Under the pieces are notes generated by a model. That model ran no database searches and was not told where the DNA came from. It saw only the letters and a program-made list of their open reading frames with translations. Positions 38,449 through 49,935 of a stretch of DNA of 64,000 nt are shown in pieces (the stretch's first letter is position 1; every line of letters begins with the position of its first letter). Source of the DNA: Cepaea nemoralis (lineage: Eukaryota > Mollusca > Gastropoda > Stylommatophora > Helicidae); NCBI GenBank assembly GCA_014155875.1, contig JACEFZ010025058.1:2897001-2961000 (forward strand), given 5' to 3'. A program made the position numbers and the translations under genes.

Positions 38449-40830
38449 GGGAGGAGAGGGAGGAGGAGGGAGAGGGAGGAGGAGGGAGGAGGCGGAGGGA
38501 GCAGGAAGAGGGAGGAAGAGGGAGGAGGAAGAGGGAGAAGGAGGAGGGAGGAGGGAGGAGAAGGAGGAGGAAGGAGGAAGAGGGAGGAGGAGGGAGAAGG
38601 AGGGAGAAGGAGAACGCAGGAGAAGGAGGAGGAGGAGAGGGAGGAGGAGGGAAGGAAGGAGGAGGGAGGGGAGGAGGAGGGAGGAGGAGGAGAGAGTGGG
38701 AGGAGGCGGAGGGAGAAGGAAGAGGGAGGAAGAGGGAGGAGGAAGAGGGAGAAGGAGGAGGGAGGAGAAGGAGGGAAGAGGATGAGGGGGGAGGAGGAAG
38801 AGGGAGGAGGAGGAATGTGAAGGGAGGAGGAGGGAGGAGGTAGAGGGAGGAGGAGGAGGAGGGAGGAGGAGGAGAGAGGAGGAGGAGAGAGGAGAAGGAG
38901 GAGAGAGGAGGAGGAGGGAGGAGGAGGAGGGATGAGGAGGAGGGAGGAGGAGGAAGACGGAGGAGGAGGAATGTGAAGGGAGGAGGAGGGAGGAGGTAGA
39001 GGGAGGAGGAGGAGGGAGGAGGAGAATGGAGGAGGAGGGATCAGGAGGAGAGGGAGGAGGAGGAAGGAGGAGGGGGAGGAGGGGGAGGAAGAAGGAGGAG
39101 GGAGGAGGAGGGATGAGGGGGAGGAGGGAGGGGTAGGAGGGGGAGGAGGAGAAGGGAGGAGATGGGAGGAGGAGGGCGAAGGAGGAAGGAAGAGGAGGGC
39201 GAGGAGGTAGGAGCAGGGAGGAGAAGGAGGAAGAGGGAGGAGGAGGGAGGAGGAAGAGAGTGGAGGAGGGAGGAGGAGGGAGGAAGAGATAGGCGGAGAG
39301 AGGAGGATGAGGAGTAGGGAGGAATAGGAGGGAGGAGGAGGGAGGAGGAGGGATTAAGAGAAGGAGGGGGGAAAGGGGAGAAGGAGGAGGGAGGAGGAGG
39401 GAGGAGGAGGAGGAAGAGGGATGGAGAGGGAGGAGGACGGAGGAGGACGGAGGAGGAGGGAGGAGGAGGAGGGAGGAGGAGGGAGGAGGGTGAAGGAGGA
39501 GGAGGAGGAGGGAGGAGGGTGAAGGAGGAGGAGGAGGAGGAGGAAGAGGGAGGAAGGGGAGGAGGGAGGGGAGGAGGACGGAGAAGGAGGAGGAGGGAGG
39601 AGGGAGGAGGAGAACGCAGGTGGGGGAGGAGGAGGGAGGAGGGAGAGGGAGGAGGAGGGAGGAGGAGGAGAGAGGAGGAGGGAGGAGGTGGAGGGAGAAG
39701 GAGGAGGGAGGAAGGAGAAGGGGGAGGAGGAGGAGGAATGATGAGGAGGGAGGAGGAGGAAGAGGGATGTGGAGGAAGGAGGAGGAGGGAGGAGGAGGGA
39801 GGAGGTAGAGGGAGGAGGTAGAGGGAGGAAAAGGGAGGAGGGAGGAGGAGAGAGGAGGAGGAGGAGAGAGGAGGAGGAGGGAGTAGGAGGGATGAGGAGA
39901 AGGGAGGAGGAGGGAGGAGGAGGGAGGAGGAGGGAGGAGGGTGAAGGAGGAGGAGGAGGAGGGAGGAGGGTGAAGGAGGAGGAAAAGGAGGAGGAAGAGG
40001 GAGGAGGGGGAGGAGGGGGGGTGGAGGAGGGAGAAGGAGGAGGAGGGAGGAGGAGAACGCAGGTGGGGGAGGAGGAGGAGGGAGGAGGGAGAGGGAGGAG
40101 GAGGGAGGAGGGGGAGAGAGGAGGGGGAGGAGGGAGGGGGAGGAGGAGGGAGAAGGAGGAGGAGGGAGGAGAGAGGAGGAGAACGCAGGTGGGGGAGGAG
40201 GAGGAGGGAGGAGGGAGAGGGAGGAGGAGGGAGGAGGAGGAGAGAGGAGGAGGGAGGAGGTAGAGGGAGAAGGAGGAGGGAGGAAGGAGGAGGGGGAGGA
40301 GGAGGAGGAATGATGAGGAGGGAGGAGGAGGAAGAGGGATGTGGAGGAAGGAGGAGGAGGGAGGAGGATGGAGGAGTTAGAGGGAGGAGGTAGAGGGAGG
40401 AAAAGGGAGGAGGGAGGAGGAGAGAGGAGGAGAGAGGGGGGAGGAGGAGGAGGGAGTAGGAGGGATGAGGAGAATGGAGGAGGAGAGGGAGGAGGAGGGA
40501 GAAGGGAGGGGGAGAAGGAGGAGGGAGAGGGAGGAGGGGGAGGAGGTAGAGGGAGGAGGAAGAGGAGAAGGGTGGAGGGAGGAGGTAGAGGGAGGAGGAG
40601 GGAGGAGGTAGAGGGAGGGGGGGAGGAGGCGGAGGGAGTAGGAGGGAGGAGGATGGAGGAGGAGGGGAGAGGAAGAGGGAGAAGGAAGAGGGAGAAGGAG
40701 GAGGGAGGAGGGAGAGGGAGGAGGGGGAGGAGGTAGAGGGAGGAGGAAGAGGATGAGGGTGGAGGGAGGAGGTAGAGGGAGGAGGAGGGGAGGAGGTTGA
40801 GGCAGGAGGAGAAGAGAGGAGGAGGGAGTT
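38449..40830. repeat. 2.4-kb purine (GGAGGA) minisatellite
   Basis: Almost all A and G on the plus strand, built from GGAGGAGGGA-type units with AGAAGG variants. It contains longer internal duplications: AACGCAGGTGGGGGAGGAG recurs at about 39613, 40057 and 40184, and GAATGATGAGGAGGGAGGA recurs at about 39737 and 40308. The 825-codon minus-strand frame (Ser/Pro/Leu only) and the complementary Gly/Glu/Arg frames are repeat artefacts. Confidence 0.95.
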
Positions 40831-40959
40831 CGCCATTCCGAATTCATACTCGTCTAGGTTCTGTGATTTCGGTCCTTCCATTGATTGTTCTTCCCTTCTA
40901 CACGACTGTAGATAACTTCCTTACACATAAAAAAATGAATTGTTATTGATATTGCCGTG

Positions 40960-41032
40960 GCATGGAGGCATATATATCAGCAGCAGAGTTGACCGCCTAC
41001 GCCAGCCGGCACGGCACTTGATGATGATGATG
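40960..41032 (+). mobile_element. 73-bp RTE-A 3' end insertion, 9-bp TSD
   Basis: Contains GGCATGGAGG, CAGCAGCAGAGTTGA and CCAGCCGGCACGGCACTTGA followed by GATGATGATGA, i.e. RTE-A's 3' end with its centre (equivalent to 61556-61592) deleted. ATTGCCGTG flanks it at 40951-40959 and 41033-41041. Confidence 0.8.
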
Positions 41033-41810
41033 ATTGCCGTGTGACGATTCTGTGTAGTCACGTCATTTTCTTCCCTTTCCCTAGCGTTTTGGTTCGGGGA
41101 TTCTTTCATCATCATCATCATATATTTACGTACGTATTTTGGGAATGGCAGGAGGGAGGAGGAGGAAGAAGAAATAAAAATACGACAGTTGGCAGCGCTG
41201 GAATGAAAGGAAGGCGTGTAGAAAATTTCATCTTAATCGGATGGGCCGTTCGCGAACGTATAAAGGACATACAGACATACAGACATACATATCCACATCC
41301 TAATTTATATATAAGATTAGCCCTACTCCGTGTTCGTGTCTATCCCCTCCATAATAAATTATTGTGTGTTTTTCTTTTTATAATTTTGCCTGATCCCTTC
41401 CATCACATATCACTTACGCATAGAATATTCAATTTCATACTTTCCATTTCACTTATAACATTGTGTAACTTTCCAAGCTCACTTAACGTTCTAACATTCC
41501 ATTACCTATTTTAAACTTATTTGTTTTAATTAAGATGCTGCCTTCAGTCTTTGGATGACGATTTGGTGGCACTTGATTCTCCCTAACTGACGAGGATGTC
41601 CTAAAACAGTCATTGACGTCGTTTACTGACATTGAAGTGTGTTTAGTCATGAAGACTTGGGAAGATAATGTGGTGGTTTCCCCTTGTCTTCCACATCCAC
41701 ATTGAGTTCTGTTACCTCAGCCTTTGACACGCCAATCCGACTGTCAGGACAAGTGGGTGCCCTTCTCTGCCCAGCTGCAGAGCTGTCCAATTATCTTGTT
41801 GGTTACAGAA

Positions 41811-42214
41811 TCCTTTTTTTTTTTTTTTTAAATCTGGTTGAAGTATAATTTGACATTGGTTTGTAGTTTATACGAATGTCATCTTATTATGATGTGTTAT
41901 AGAAGATTGATTGTTTACAATTGTTGGTGTTGGTCGGAGTCCTTGATTTGATTATCACCTCCACATAATAAGCCACTACAACTAAATATCAGAAAGAGAG
42001 TAGTGAATTGTTATATACGTGACATATTCTTAGTTAGCGAGTGTTAGTCATCAGATAATCTTCATTGCATGTGAAACCATTCAGTCCCTGTGTTCGATCT
42101 CCTCAGTAACTCTCTCAGCGTGAAATTCTCAAAGAACACCAAGTGTGTGTTTTTTGACGTGTCTTCGTTGGCCCAGTGCATGTCTTTCTTGTCTGGCCTC
42201 TCCCATTTCCACCA
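41811..42214. other. Unassigned DNA
   Basis: No gene or element recognised, apart from a T run at about 41815-41829. Confidence 0.5.
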
Positions 42215-42625
42215 AATGCATAGTAACTATTCTGCTGTATGGCAGTAAATCATGGAACACTAATGAAAACCTTACAGAGATCTGAGAGGCACGGAGATAT
42301 GGTTCCTAAGACGCATAATGTGAATATGCTGGACTGTCAGAGTAACTAACAACAGGTGCCTTGAAATGCGAATGAAAGTAGAACACCATATGCAAATATG
42401 AGAGACAGTATTTATGAGACATATAGGGACAACCAGGCATTAGAAATATCGTGATAACTGGACAGATCAGTAATAGAAGTGACCGAGGGACATGAGTCAG
42501 GATGGGCTTGAACTATACCATGTAAGAGTAGCATCAACAGAACCTATCTGGAATACCCACGATGGAGACTTGTGGAGATGCATGCAAGATGTTGCTAGCT
42601 GGCACGGCATAATGCAGATGATGAG
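42215..42625 (+). mobile_element. RTE-A-like C-terminal remnant
   Basis: Aligns by eye with 61210-61625: CTGTATGGCAGTAAATCATGG, GAGATATGGTTCCTAAGACG, CAGAGTAACTAA and finally GGCACGGCATAATGCAGATGATGA at the 3' end. Highly diverged. Confidence 0.75.
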
Positions 42626-43422
42626 TGACGTGGACGTGCAGCCATCCAGCCTCTAGTTCCTGCTGAATACATTCCATCATTTGTTCCCAAACAGCGTCCT
42701 GCTAGGGGTCTGAGCTGTGATAGGGCCATGACATTTTGTAGGCCTGAAGGCACAAAGGAATAGTGGCCACTGTTTCCCTCACTTAGCAAGCGAAGAGCCC
42801 TGGCATGAACTCCTTGCACGAAAGTGCTCATAACTATATCAGCGCAGTCAGCTTGGAATCGAGCCCGCTCGAATTCCTGCTTACAGGAACATAATACTTA
42901 TGCTCCACAAGATACCTCAACCTACTTCCAGCAACTCACAAGACGTTTCAAAATGACTAGGATCAATCGGATTTAGTATGACTCCATTGACAGAAAACAC
43001 ACCACTAGCCTATTTGAGTGAGCAACACTGTGTTGTAACAATGTAGGGTAGGAATTTGCAGTGTTTAAACTCACACACACACCCACTCAACACGACTAAT
43101 GCGTAGAGTTATCATGATACCATTATGTGTTAAAACGCAACTCAACTAGTTAAGATAAAACAAGTATTAAGCGTCACATATGTAATACGTTTTAATAATT
43201 GTAACCATCTTCAAGTGTGATTAGTTATTAATTGTAATCAGCGTGCTATGCACAAATATTGTTGATCATTACGGTGAAGGGATGTATTGTAAGAGTATTT
43301 TCATGAGTCATATTATTCCAAGTAATGAATATTCATACAAGAGGAAACGATGTCATTAATAAAAATAAACCGTGGACACGGCACAATCATCCCTCTTCTC
43401 CTTCTATCCAACACCCCTAAAT
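42626..43422. other. Unassigned DNA
   Basis: No gene or repeat recognised in this 0.8 kb. Confidence 0.5.
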
Positions 43423-43966
43423 AGTGGCTTCCGAGCCAATATGGAGGATAGGTTTGAGCTGTTAAGTTCTCTGGAGTGTTTTTGCTTCTGGCAACGAGTT
43501 GCTTACCCATTTTCTCATGTTGGACTGGTAGTACATGTTTATGTCGCCCAGCTACTGAATTAAGTTCGTGGAGTGACACTGTGAGCTGTGGGTTTCATGT
43601 GCGATGCTTTTCCATCTGTCTGCGGTTGTTTGTATTGTGAACTGCATGTTCAGAAAAATGGAGGATGGCTTTTCTGAACTAGCTGGTTTTTCTCTATGCA
43701 GTAATGTGTGTGCAGCTGTTGGTTTTCTAATTACTGCCGCTTCCATCGACACTGAACTGTAATGTTAGTTGCAGACTGTTGTGTTGGAATTCTGACAGCG
43801 GCCTTATGCATATATACCTCTGCGTTGGTTTGTCGGGACTGCTGTATGTTTCACTTCTGGGACAGTGAGGGAAATTTTGTGTGATATTCACTGGCACAGG
43901 AACGGAGCATTATGTGGTTACCCTTTGCCGTGAAGTTGGAACTACGACTAACGACTAACGACTAAT
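43423..43966 (+). mobile_element. SINE-T copy 3
   Basis: Shares with copy 1 the 5' block (GGCTTCCG, CTCTGGAGTGTTTTTGC, TGGTAGTACATG), the central GACACTGTGAGCTG block and the 3' CAGGAACGGAGCAT block. It ends in CGACTAA units, a variant of the TAAC tail. No clear TSD found. Confidence 0.8.
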
Positions 43967-45803
43967 TAGCAAGACTGTCACAATGTTTACATTGTTTTCT
44001 GTTTATTATATAGTTCCGCATGAACTCCAGAGGCACAGCTGGGCACCGCAACCTGTCTAAATCACACTAATCTAAGGAGTCCGAGATCAACGTATGTTGA
44101 TTTGCTGAGAATTAGAAGACTGTGCAACACCTGCCAGCTGTCAGTCTTGTTTACACGATGTGTTGACGACGAGGTTGTGTGTCAAACATGGACCCTGATC
44201 TCCGAGAACTAAAAGTCTTCTTGATCCACGTGCCCCACCTTTCACTTTCCCGACGAAAGGCCGCGGTGAACGTGCCTGTGAAACAAACAATCAGGAGTAC
44301 ACCAGGTCAGAAATCAAGAAAAGAAGTTCACAAATGCTGACATCCACAGGACAGAAGCAGCCAACACGTGTACAGATTTCACTTTTATTATTTTTAGAAT
44401 CTTTATAGAACATCGGCAAACAACATTGGAAGGTGATGTCTCAGTGGTTTAGCAAATTTAATCAATATAATGTGGAAAAACCCCGTTCTGTATAATTTTG
44501 TTTTCAGAAGCACCAGGCATGTTCACTTTGGCTTGCTCATGTCTCAGGATGTAGTCTAACTGTTAGCTAGTCGCTGCTTAACAAACAGCTGCTAACAAAT
44601 CTCATGTTCAGAAATGGAGACTAATGTGGGCGTTACATGTTTAATCAGTAACACTTCAACACGCATCATATTGCCAAATAGACACAGCAGCTGTCACTTT
44701 GTACCGAGGCTTGGCAATACCAAGAGAAAAGTTGAAGGAAGCTTATTACATAATGAGACAAGAATCTGGAAGTTTTATTTACAAAAAGCAAACCTAAAGC
44801 TGGAACCGTTTGTAAAAAAATGCAAGGGAGTTTAATCAGAAGCAGACAACAGTAGAAGCTGTGTGTTTAATAGCAGGAATAACAAGATGCAGATGACTTA
44901 CTTTCAAATAAAAAAGAAACAGGGGGATTAATCACAAACAAGGAAACTAAAGTGAGTCTTTCACAGACAAGAAAGAATGCTATTACAGACAGATACACAT
45001 GATATACAGAGCTTAATAACAGACAAACAAGCCAGTTGTAGATGTGAAAGAACTTAACATGTTCCGAGGTTGAAGTAAAACGGAAAACGCACATATGATT
45101 CTAAAAAAAGGAGCGCTGTTGGAGTGTCACTAATTCACCATAATAGTGGCAACAGAATCGAAATCATCAGTGTCGGTAAAATAGCATTAAGAGAGACTGT
45201 GATAAATTAAAGTCTTAAAGAAGAAAGTGAAACGAACAAGAAATGTCTTAAGAAAAAGAGATCGACCAAGTTGGGAAAAGAAACACTCCTGTGTATTAAA
45301 GTGACAACCCTTCGCGGCCGACCAGATGGACAAAGCTGCTCGGGAAACCGCCATCAGAAGTAATCTGCTGGAAAATGTCATGGAGAACACATCTCGAACC
45401 AAGATAATTCTTGTCAAAACTGGAGAATAACTAACTTTATGCCTAGAGACAATACACATTCGTCACCCATGAATTTGATGGGTGAGCGTTAAATACGTAT
45501 ATGTTATCGTATAAATCGTATATTTTAACATTTACGTGGCTGCACTTAACAGAGGATTACAGATTGAGCGGAATCACGATTAGATTAAAGAGGAAACCCG
45601 CACAAGGAGAATTCGTGCAGAGAAAAAGAGGATGATAGAATGAAGGAACGATGTCCTTAAGATTGAAAGCTGGAACTATAAAACGTGCAAAAGGGTTCAT
45701 AAAAAATGTTAGCTCTGTATTACCACAAGTTAAAAAATAGGCTGATACATGCATGTACACATACCCACATTCATGCACACATTTTGTTGCCTTTACTACA
45801 TAT
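43967..45803. other. Unassigned DNA with a diffuse repeat
   Basis: From about 44867 to 45060 a loose motif 'taatxacagacaa/aacaag' recurs every 30-40 bp, like the array at 51700-52270. A possible short exon, ATG at 44189 in a good context to CACCAG followed by GTCAGA at about 44306, encodes MDPDLRELKVFL and onwards. It has no recognised homology and I do not call it. Confidence 0.45.
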
Positions 45804-46035
45804 GTGGCCGGCTTCCTGGCCTAGAGGTTAGCAACTTTTCTCCGTAATTTAGTATACTCTCGTAGGTAACGTGACGACAGTGAGAATCAGCAGTAGTTCG
45901 AATCGCGTCGGTAACTTACGGGGTATGTGAGCCAGCCGGTCAGAAAGCAATGGCAAACTACTGAGCGTAATCTTGCCAAGAAATCAACAATCAGCTGAAA
46001 GATACTGATGTTGACAGCGATGTCCTGTAAAGGAT
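45804..46035 (+). mobile_element. SINE-R copy 1 (tRNA head, RTE 5'-UTR-like body)
   Basis: The 5' part has a pol III A box TGGCCTAGAGG (45817-45827) and B box AGTTCGAATCG (45895-45905). The body contains AGAAAGCAATGGCAAACTAC and CTTGCCAAGAAATCAACAAT, and the end GACAGCGATGTCCTGTAAA. The second copy is at 51416-51645. In that copy the first bases, TCCCTGGTCTAGAGGTTA, resemble the 5' half of tRNA-Glu. The spacing between A and B boxes is longer than in a tRNA, suggesting an insertion. Confidence 0.85.
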
Positions 46036-46269
46036 ATGCAAAACATTTTAACTACATATGTGTGTGCACATTATGCGAAAACAGTAATAGGGATCCTCTC
46101 TAAATACTCTCCTAAACATATCCTCCAGATCTAGCTCACAAAGTGCTCATGTGTGTCTGATTGTGATAGTACGATCTTTCTGAATGGAAGGGAATTACTT
46201 GTCAAGTGGATGGCCTATATAGGTGTTATCATAAAGTTCCTCAGACTTTATCTATATAAAAGTGAGTCC
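46036..46269. other. Unassigned spacer
   Basis: Nothing recognised between SINE-R and the RTE-C 3' end. Confidence 0.5.
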
Positions 46270-49200
46270 GCCTCATCTATCATTCATTCATTCAGTAGCA
46301 TGTCCTTTGCAGAACCTCGCTCCAATAACAACCTTATGGAAAACCTTACGATCATAAGCGTCAGATACACCCATCTGGAGATCATCCGCCACATCCTGCA
46401 CCCATCTTTTCTTTGGCCTTCCTCTCTTCCCAGGCATATAACTTCCATTATTGTTCTCTCCAAACTTTCGTGACGTTTCAAGTGACCAAAATATTTCAAT
46501 TTTGTTTGTTTTATTGTCTTTAATAGCCAACCTTCTTCAATATTCAGGTCATGAAGTATGGCATTTGTTCTTTTCTTTACCCAAGATATTCTTAGAATCC
46601 GTCTATAACATTTATATTCAAAGGCACTTATGAGCTGTTCAGCTTATTTAGTATGTGTCCTGGTCTCACAGGCGTATGTTGCAATGGGAAAGATGCATGC
46701 TCTTAAAAATCTAATTTTTGTAGCTCTGTCCCACTCCTAATTTATTCAGTTGAAATTGAAAGTCGTCGTTTAATGTCTTTCATTGTGTCACCGTTGTTGG
46801 TAATCAATGACCCAAGATATTCAAAATTTTCCACCACCTCCAAGTTTTCTTCATTAACATATATTTCGTTCTCCATAGTAGTTTTATCTGTATGCATTAT
46901 CTTTGTTTTTGCTATGTTAAGATATAAGAAAACGCCGTTGGAACTACATCAGCCATGTACTCAAAATGGACAAGACAAGACTCCTCAACCAAGCCCTCTT
47001 ATGGTCACCAGTAGGGAAAAGAAAACGGGGAAGACCAAGAGAGACCCTGCGTAGAACCATAATCAGAGAAGGCTCATTCAACGGCCGAGTGAACATCCAG
47101 GATCTACAACAGGTAGCAGCGAACCGTCGGACATGGAGAGCCATGACTTCTGCCCTATGCGCCGCCTTAGGCTCAAGAGGAAAGACTAACTAAATAATTA
47201 TCTTTGTTTTTGATATATTGAGATATAAGTTGTGATTTTCACTATTCAATTGGGTTGAGGCTATTAGGTTTTCTATACCATTCTGTGTTGTGGACAGTAA
47301 TACTCTATCATCAGCATACCGAATCTCTGGTATGTCATCACCACCAATATTTAGGGCATCAGCTCCCAGTTTATATCATATCTTACATTTCTCATTATAT
47401 TTTCGGCGTACAGGTTAAACAAATAGGGAGACAGCACACATCCCTGACGGACTCCTTGCTTGATATCAAACCAATCCGACGTCTCGCCATCTATTCTAAC
47501 GGCTGCTTGTTGGTCTAGATAGAGCATTCTTATGAGATGTACTATATGTGATGGAAAGCTCATATTCCTCATGATTTCCCAAAGTTTCTGATATCGTACA
47601 CAGTCAAATGCCTTTGAATATTCCACAAAACATGAGAACATGTTTATATTAAATTCTCTGCACTTCTCTATTATTAAACGTATGTTGAGAATGTGATCTC
47701 TTGTTCCTCTTCCTTGTCTAAATCCAGCTTGAAACACGTTAATTTCTTCTTCTGTTTTCTTACGAAGTCTTTCCATTATGATTTTTAATAGAATTTTACT
47801 TGCATGACTGATCAGGGCAACAGTTCTATAGTTGGTGCATAATATCAGGTTGCCGTTTCTCGGTATTGGAATGAAGATAGTTCTCTTATAATCTTTCGGA
47901 CATACCATATTTCCATATCTGTTTACATAATGCGTGATAGATTTGTATGCTTTCTTCTCGTCCTGCTTTAAATAGTTCAGCTGGTATCTCATCACATCCA
48001 GATGATTTACCATTCTTCAGGTTCTTTATTGCCCATGCAATTTCATCTAATGAGGGTTCAGGTTCTGTCTCTGCTGTCATTGACTCATGTATCTCATTCA
48101 AATCCTCACTGACACTCATATCATTCATTCCACTGCAGTATTCCTGCCATCTTTCTAGAATGTGTCTAGATTATATTAAGGTATTTCCCATCTTGTCACA
48201 GATAACATTCAATTGAGGGTGAACATTTCTTGTCAATAACCTCATTTCTTTGAACATTTCGTAATCGCTTCCAGTTTTATGATATTGCTCTATTCTGGTA
48301 CAGCAATCTTGTGTATATTGATTTTTGTCCTTTCTTGTGTTCTTTCTTATGTATCGAGTTAAAGATTTATACTTCAACCTGCTGTTATCGGATTCACCTC
48401 CTTTCTGTTTCAGTTCCCTTCGTTGTTTGATTAATTATAACGTGTCTGATGTAATCAATGGCTTAAGTTGCTTTTTCTTGGTCGGAATTAAATATTTGGC
48501 TGCAGTTATCAAGATATCTCTTGCTTGTACTGCCAGTTCATTAGGTGTCCTCTTGTACAGACATCAAGACTCCCAAAACAAATCCTAACTTCTACGTTGT
48601 ATGCATCTGGTATTATTTTTTTTTTTTTTAGATCAAAACGAAGTGGCCTTGGTCCTTGGGTAAGCTTTTTGAGTTTTAATTTCAGATCTGCTTCTAATAA
48701 CTGATGATCTGTATCACAGTCTTCCCTACGTAGGGTTTTTGCAAATGTTATGCTCGATCTCCATCTTATTTGTATTAAAATATAATCTATCTGATTTTTG
48801 GTAATACTTTCCGGGGACTTCCATGTGAGAAGTCTTCTTGGGTGTTGTTTAAAAAGTGTGTTGGCTATCGTTAATTCATTTTCTGTGCAAAATTCAATTA
48901 ATTTGTCACCCGCATCATTTCTATTTCCCAATCCAAATTTTCATAAAACGTGTCTCTCATTTTCAGTTCTTCCCATACCTACTTGTGCATTAAAATCTCC
49001 CATTATTATTGCTATACCATTATGACCAATCTTATTTAATGTGTCTTGCAGTGTGTAAAAATGTTCAATTTCTTCCTCCTCTGCTGTTGAAGTAGGTGCA
49101 TATATCTGCATGAGAGTTGTGTTTTTTGGACAGCCTTTAAGTTTAATAGTGAGGATTCTATCACTAACTGGGTTATATCCCAGTAAAGCTTTTGCAGTTG

Positions 49201-49935
49201 TTTTATCTAAACAAAATGCCACTCCACTCTGGCCTCCGACGTCTCTACCAGAATAAATGAAAAGACTTCCATTTTCAGTTGTAAAATGTGCCTTGCCTTT
49301 CCAGCAATGTTCACTAATTCCTAAAATTTGAATATTTAACCTCTCAATCTCATCACATACTACTTTATACTTCCCCTCATATAGACTTCTCACATTCCAC
49401 GTTCCTATTCTGACTCTGTTTCTTATTCTGACACAGGGCATTTTCTTGGTAACACAGTCAGGATTAACTCCGTCATCACGATTACTAGTATTGGTCCCTG
49501 TGTCACATTCTTCCCCAGTGTCATCTGATCTGCCTGGCCTTGGGGTCTCGCCACCAGATCTCTTTCTTATTATGTTTTCTGTCATAGTTGTTATGGTTTC
49601 TTTTGCAGAAGGTAGTTTGTCATTGCTTTTCTTCTGGGCAGTAACTGTACTAGTCGGTGGCCATAGCCATTGTCCCTACTGATGAGACCATCTGCCTATC
49701 GCCGCAAAGTGCAGACCATAACCAACAACAATCTGTCGGCTGTACTCACACTCCACCCACCACCTGCTTCCATGGCTTAACGTAACCCTGTTGGGGGGGG
49801 GGGGGGGGGGGTGCTAAACGGGTACTCCATCTTGCCCAAGGGTATTCCGTAGATTAACGGAGGAAAGGAGGCGGCTTACATCTCCTGTGATAGGGGATAC
49901 TCCTACCCTGCTAAATCTATAATACTAGTCCGAAT
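46270..49935 (-). mobile_element. RTE-C: near full-length endonuclease-RT retrotransposon
   Basis: From the 5' side (high coordinates): a 5' UTR (about 49935-49600) similar to that of RTE-B and interrupted by poly-G at 49793-49811. The APE endonuclease frame 49585-48941 has GTWNVRSLYEGK, QIYAPTSTAEEEE and IIMGDFNAQVGMG, and continues in another frame at 48931-48509 (NQIDYILI, DTDHQLL). The linker frame 48128-47886 has KNGKSSGCDEIP. The RT frame 48013-47351 has FQAGFRQGRGT, CFVEYSKAFDCVRYQKLW and GVRQGCVLSPYLFNLYAE. The YADD block is near 47320-47290 and the C-terminal GKRGRPKKRWVQDVADDL is at about 46415. Frameshifts near 48935 and 47990 and an inserted LINE fragment (46929-47196) inactivate it. 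The 3' tail is CATTCATTCATT on the plus strand. Confidence 0.88.
46929..47196 (+). mobile_element. LINE 3' fragment inserted in RTE-C, 33-bp TSD
   Basis: Plus-strand frame with RRNYISHVLKMDKTRLLNQA, SPVGKRKRGRPRETLRRTI and RRTWRAMTSALCAALGSRG before the stop: the C-terminal end of a different LINE family. It is flanked by a 33-bp near-identical duplication (46896-46928 and 47197-47229; three mismatches), starting ATTATCTTTGTTTTTG and ending AGATATAAG. RTE-C reading resumes on either side. Confidence 0.9.

Larger units (their letters stand above)
38207..41312. mobile_element. Retroposon-like element with CTAGCTGACCCGGC head and giant purine array
   Basis: It interrupts the RTE-A endonuclease. 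The left end reads ACTAGCTGACCCGGCCCGGC (38214-38233). A related head segment recurs at 38353 (GACCCGGCCCAGCCC), so the head is a dimer of about 136 bp separated by CTGT units. The right end contains AATTTCATCTTAATCGGATG and GCGAACGTATAAAGGACATA, then ACATACAG repeats. The short AT-rich strings ATAAAATACTA (left) and ATATAAGATTA (right) may be a decayed TSD. Heads and tails of this style mark a widespread invertebrate repeat class (recalled). The interior is dominated by the purine array 38449-40830. Confidence 0.6.
35850..41810 (-). mobile_element. RTE-A copy on the minus strand with three nested insertions
   Basis: Compared by eye with the plus copy at 58373-61629, RTE-A sequence occupies 41810-41313 (5' UTR and endonuclease start), 38206-37591 (endonuclease; YAPTTSSSDEE and VLGDFNAKVGKG), 36873-36476 (linker) and 36234-35850 (RT start). 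Between these pieces lie another element (38207-41312), a solo LTR (36874-37590) and an RTE-B fragment (36235-36475). The flanking RTE-A text resumes correctly after each. The 3' two-thirds of the RT is missing, so the copy was cut short at its 3' side, which a later deletion explains better than normal 5' truncation. Stops and frameshifts make it inactive. Confidence 0.85.

Noticed and set aside
38404..40881. 825-codon minus-strand frame rich in Ser, Pro and Leu, and Gly/Glu/Arg frames on the other strand
   Set aside because: It is a translation of a purine/pyrimidine repeat. Long frames occur in several phases and no domain is present.
44189..44312. Possible first exon (good ATG context, GT donor after CACCAG)
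   Set aside because: Only about 39 codons, no homology, and such combinations are frequent by chance. Left as a note only.
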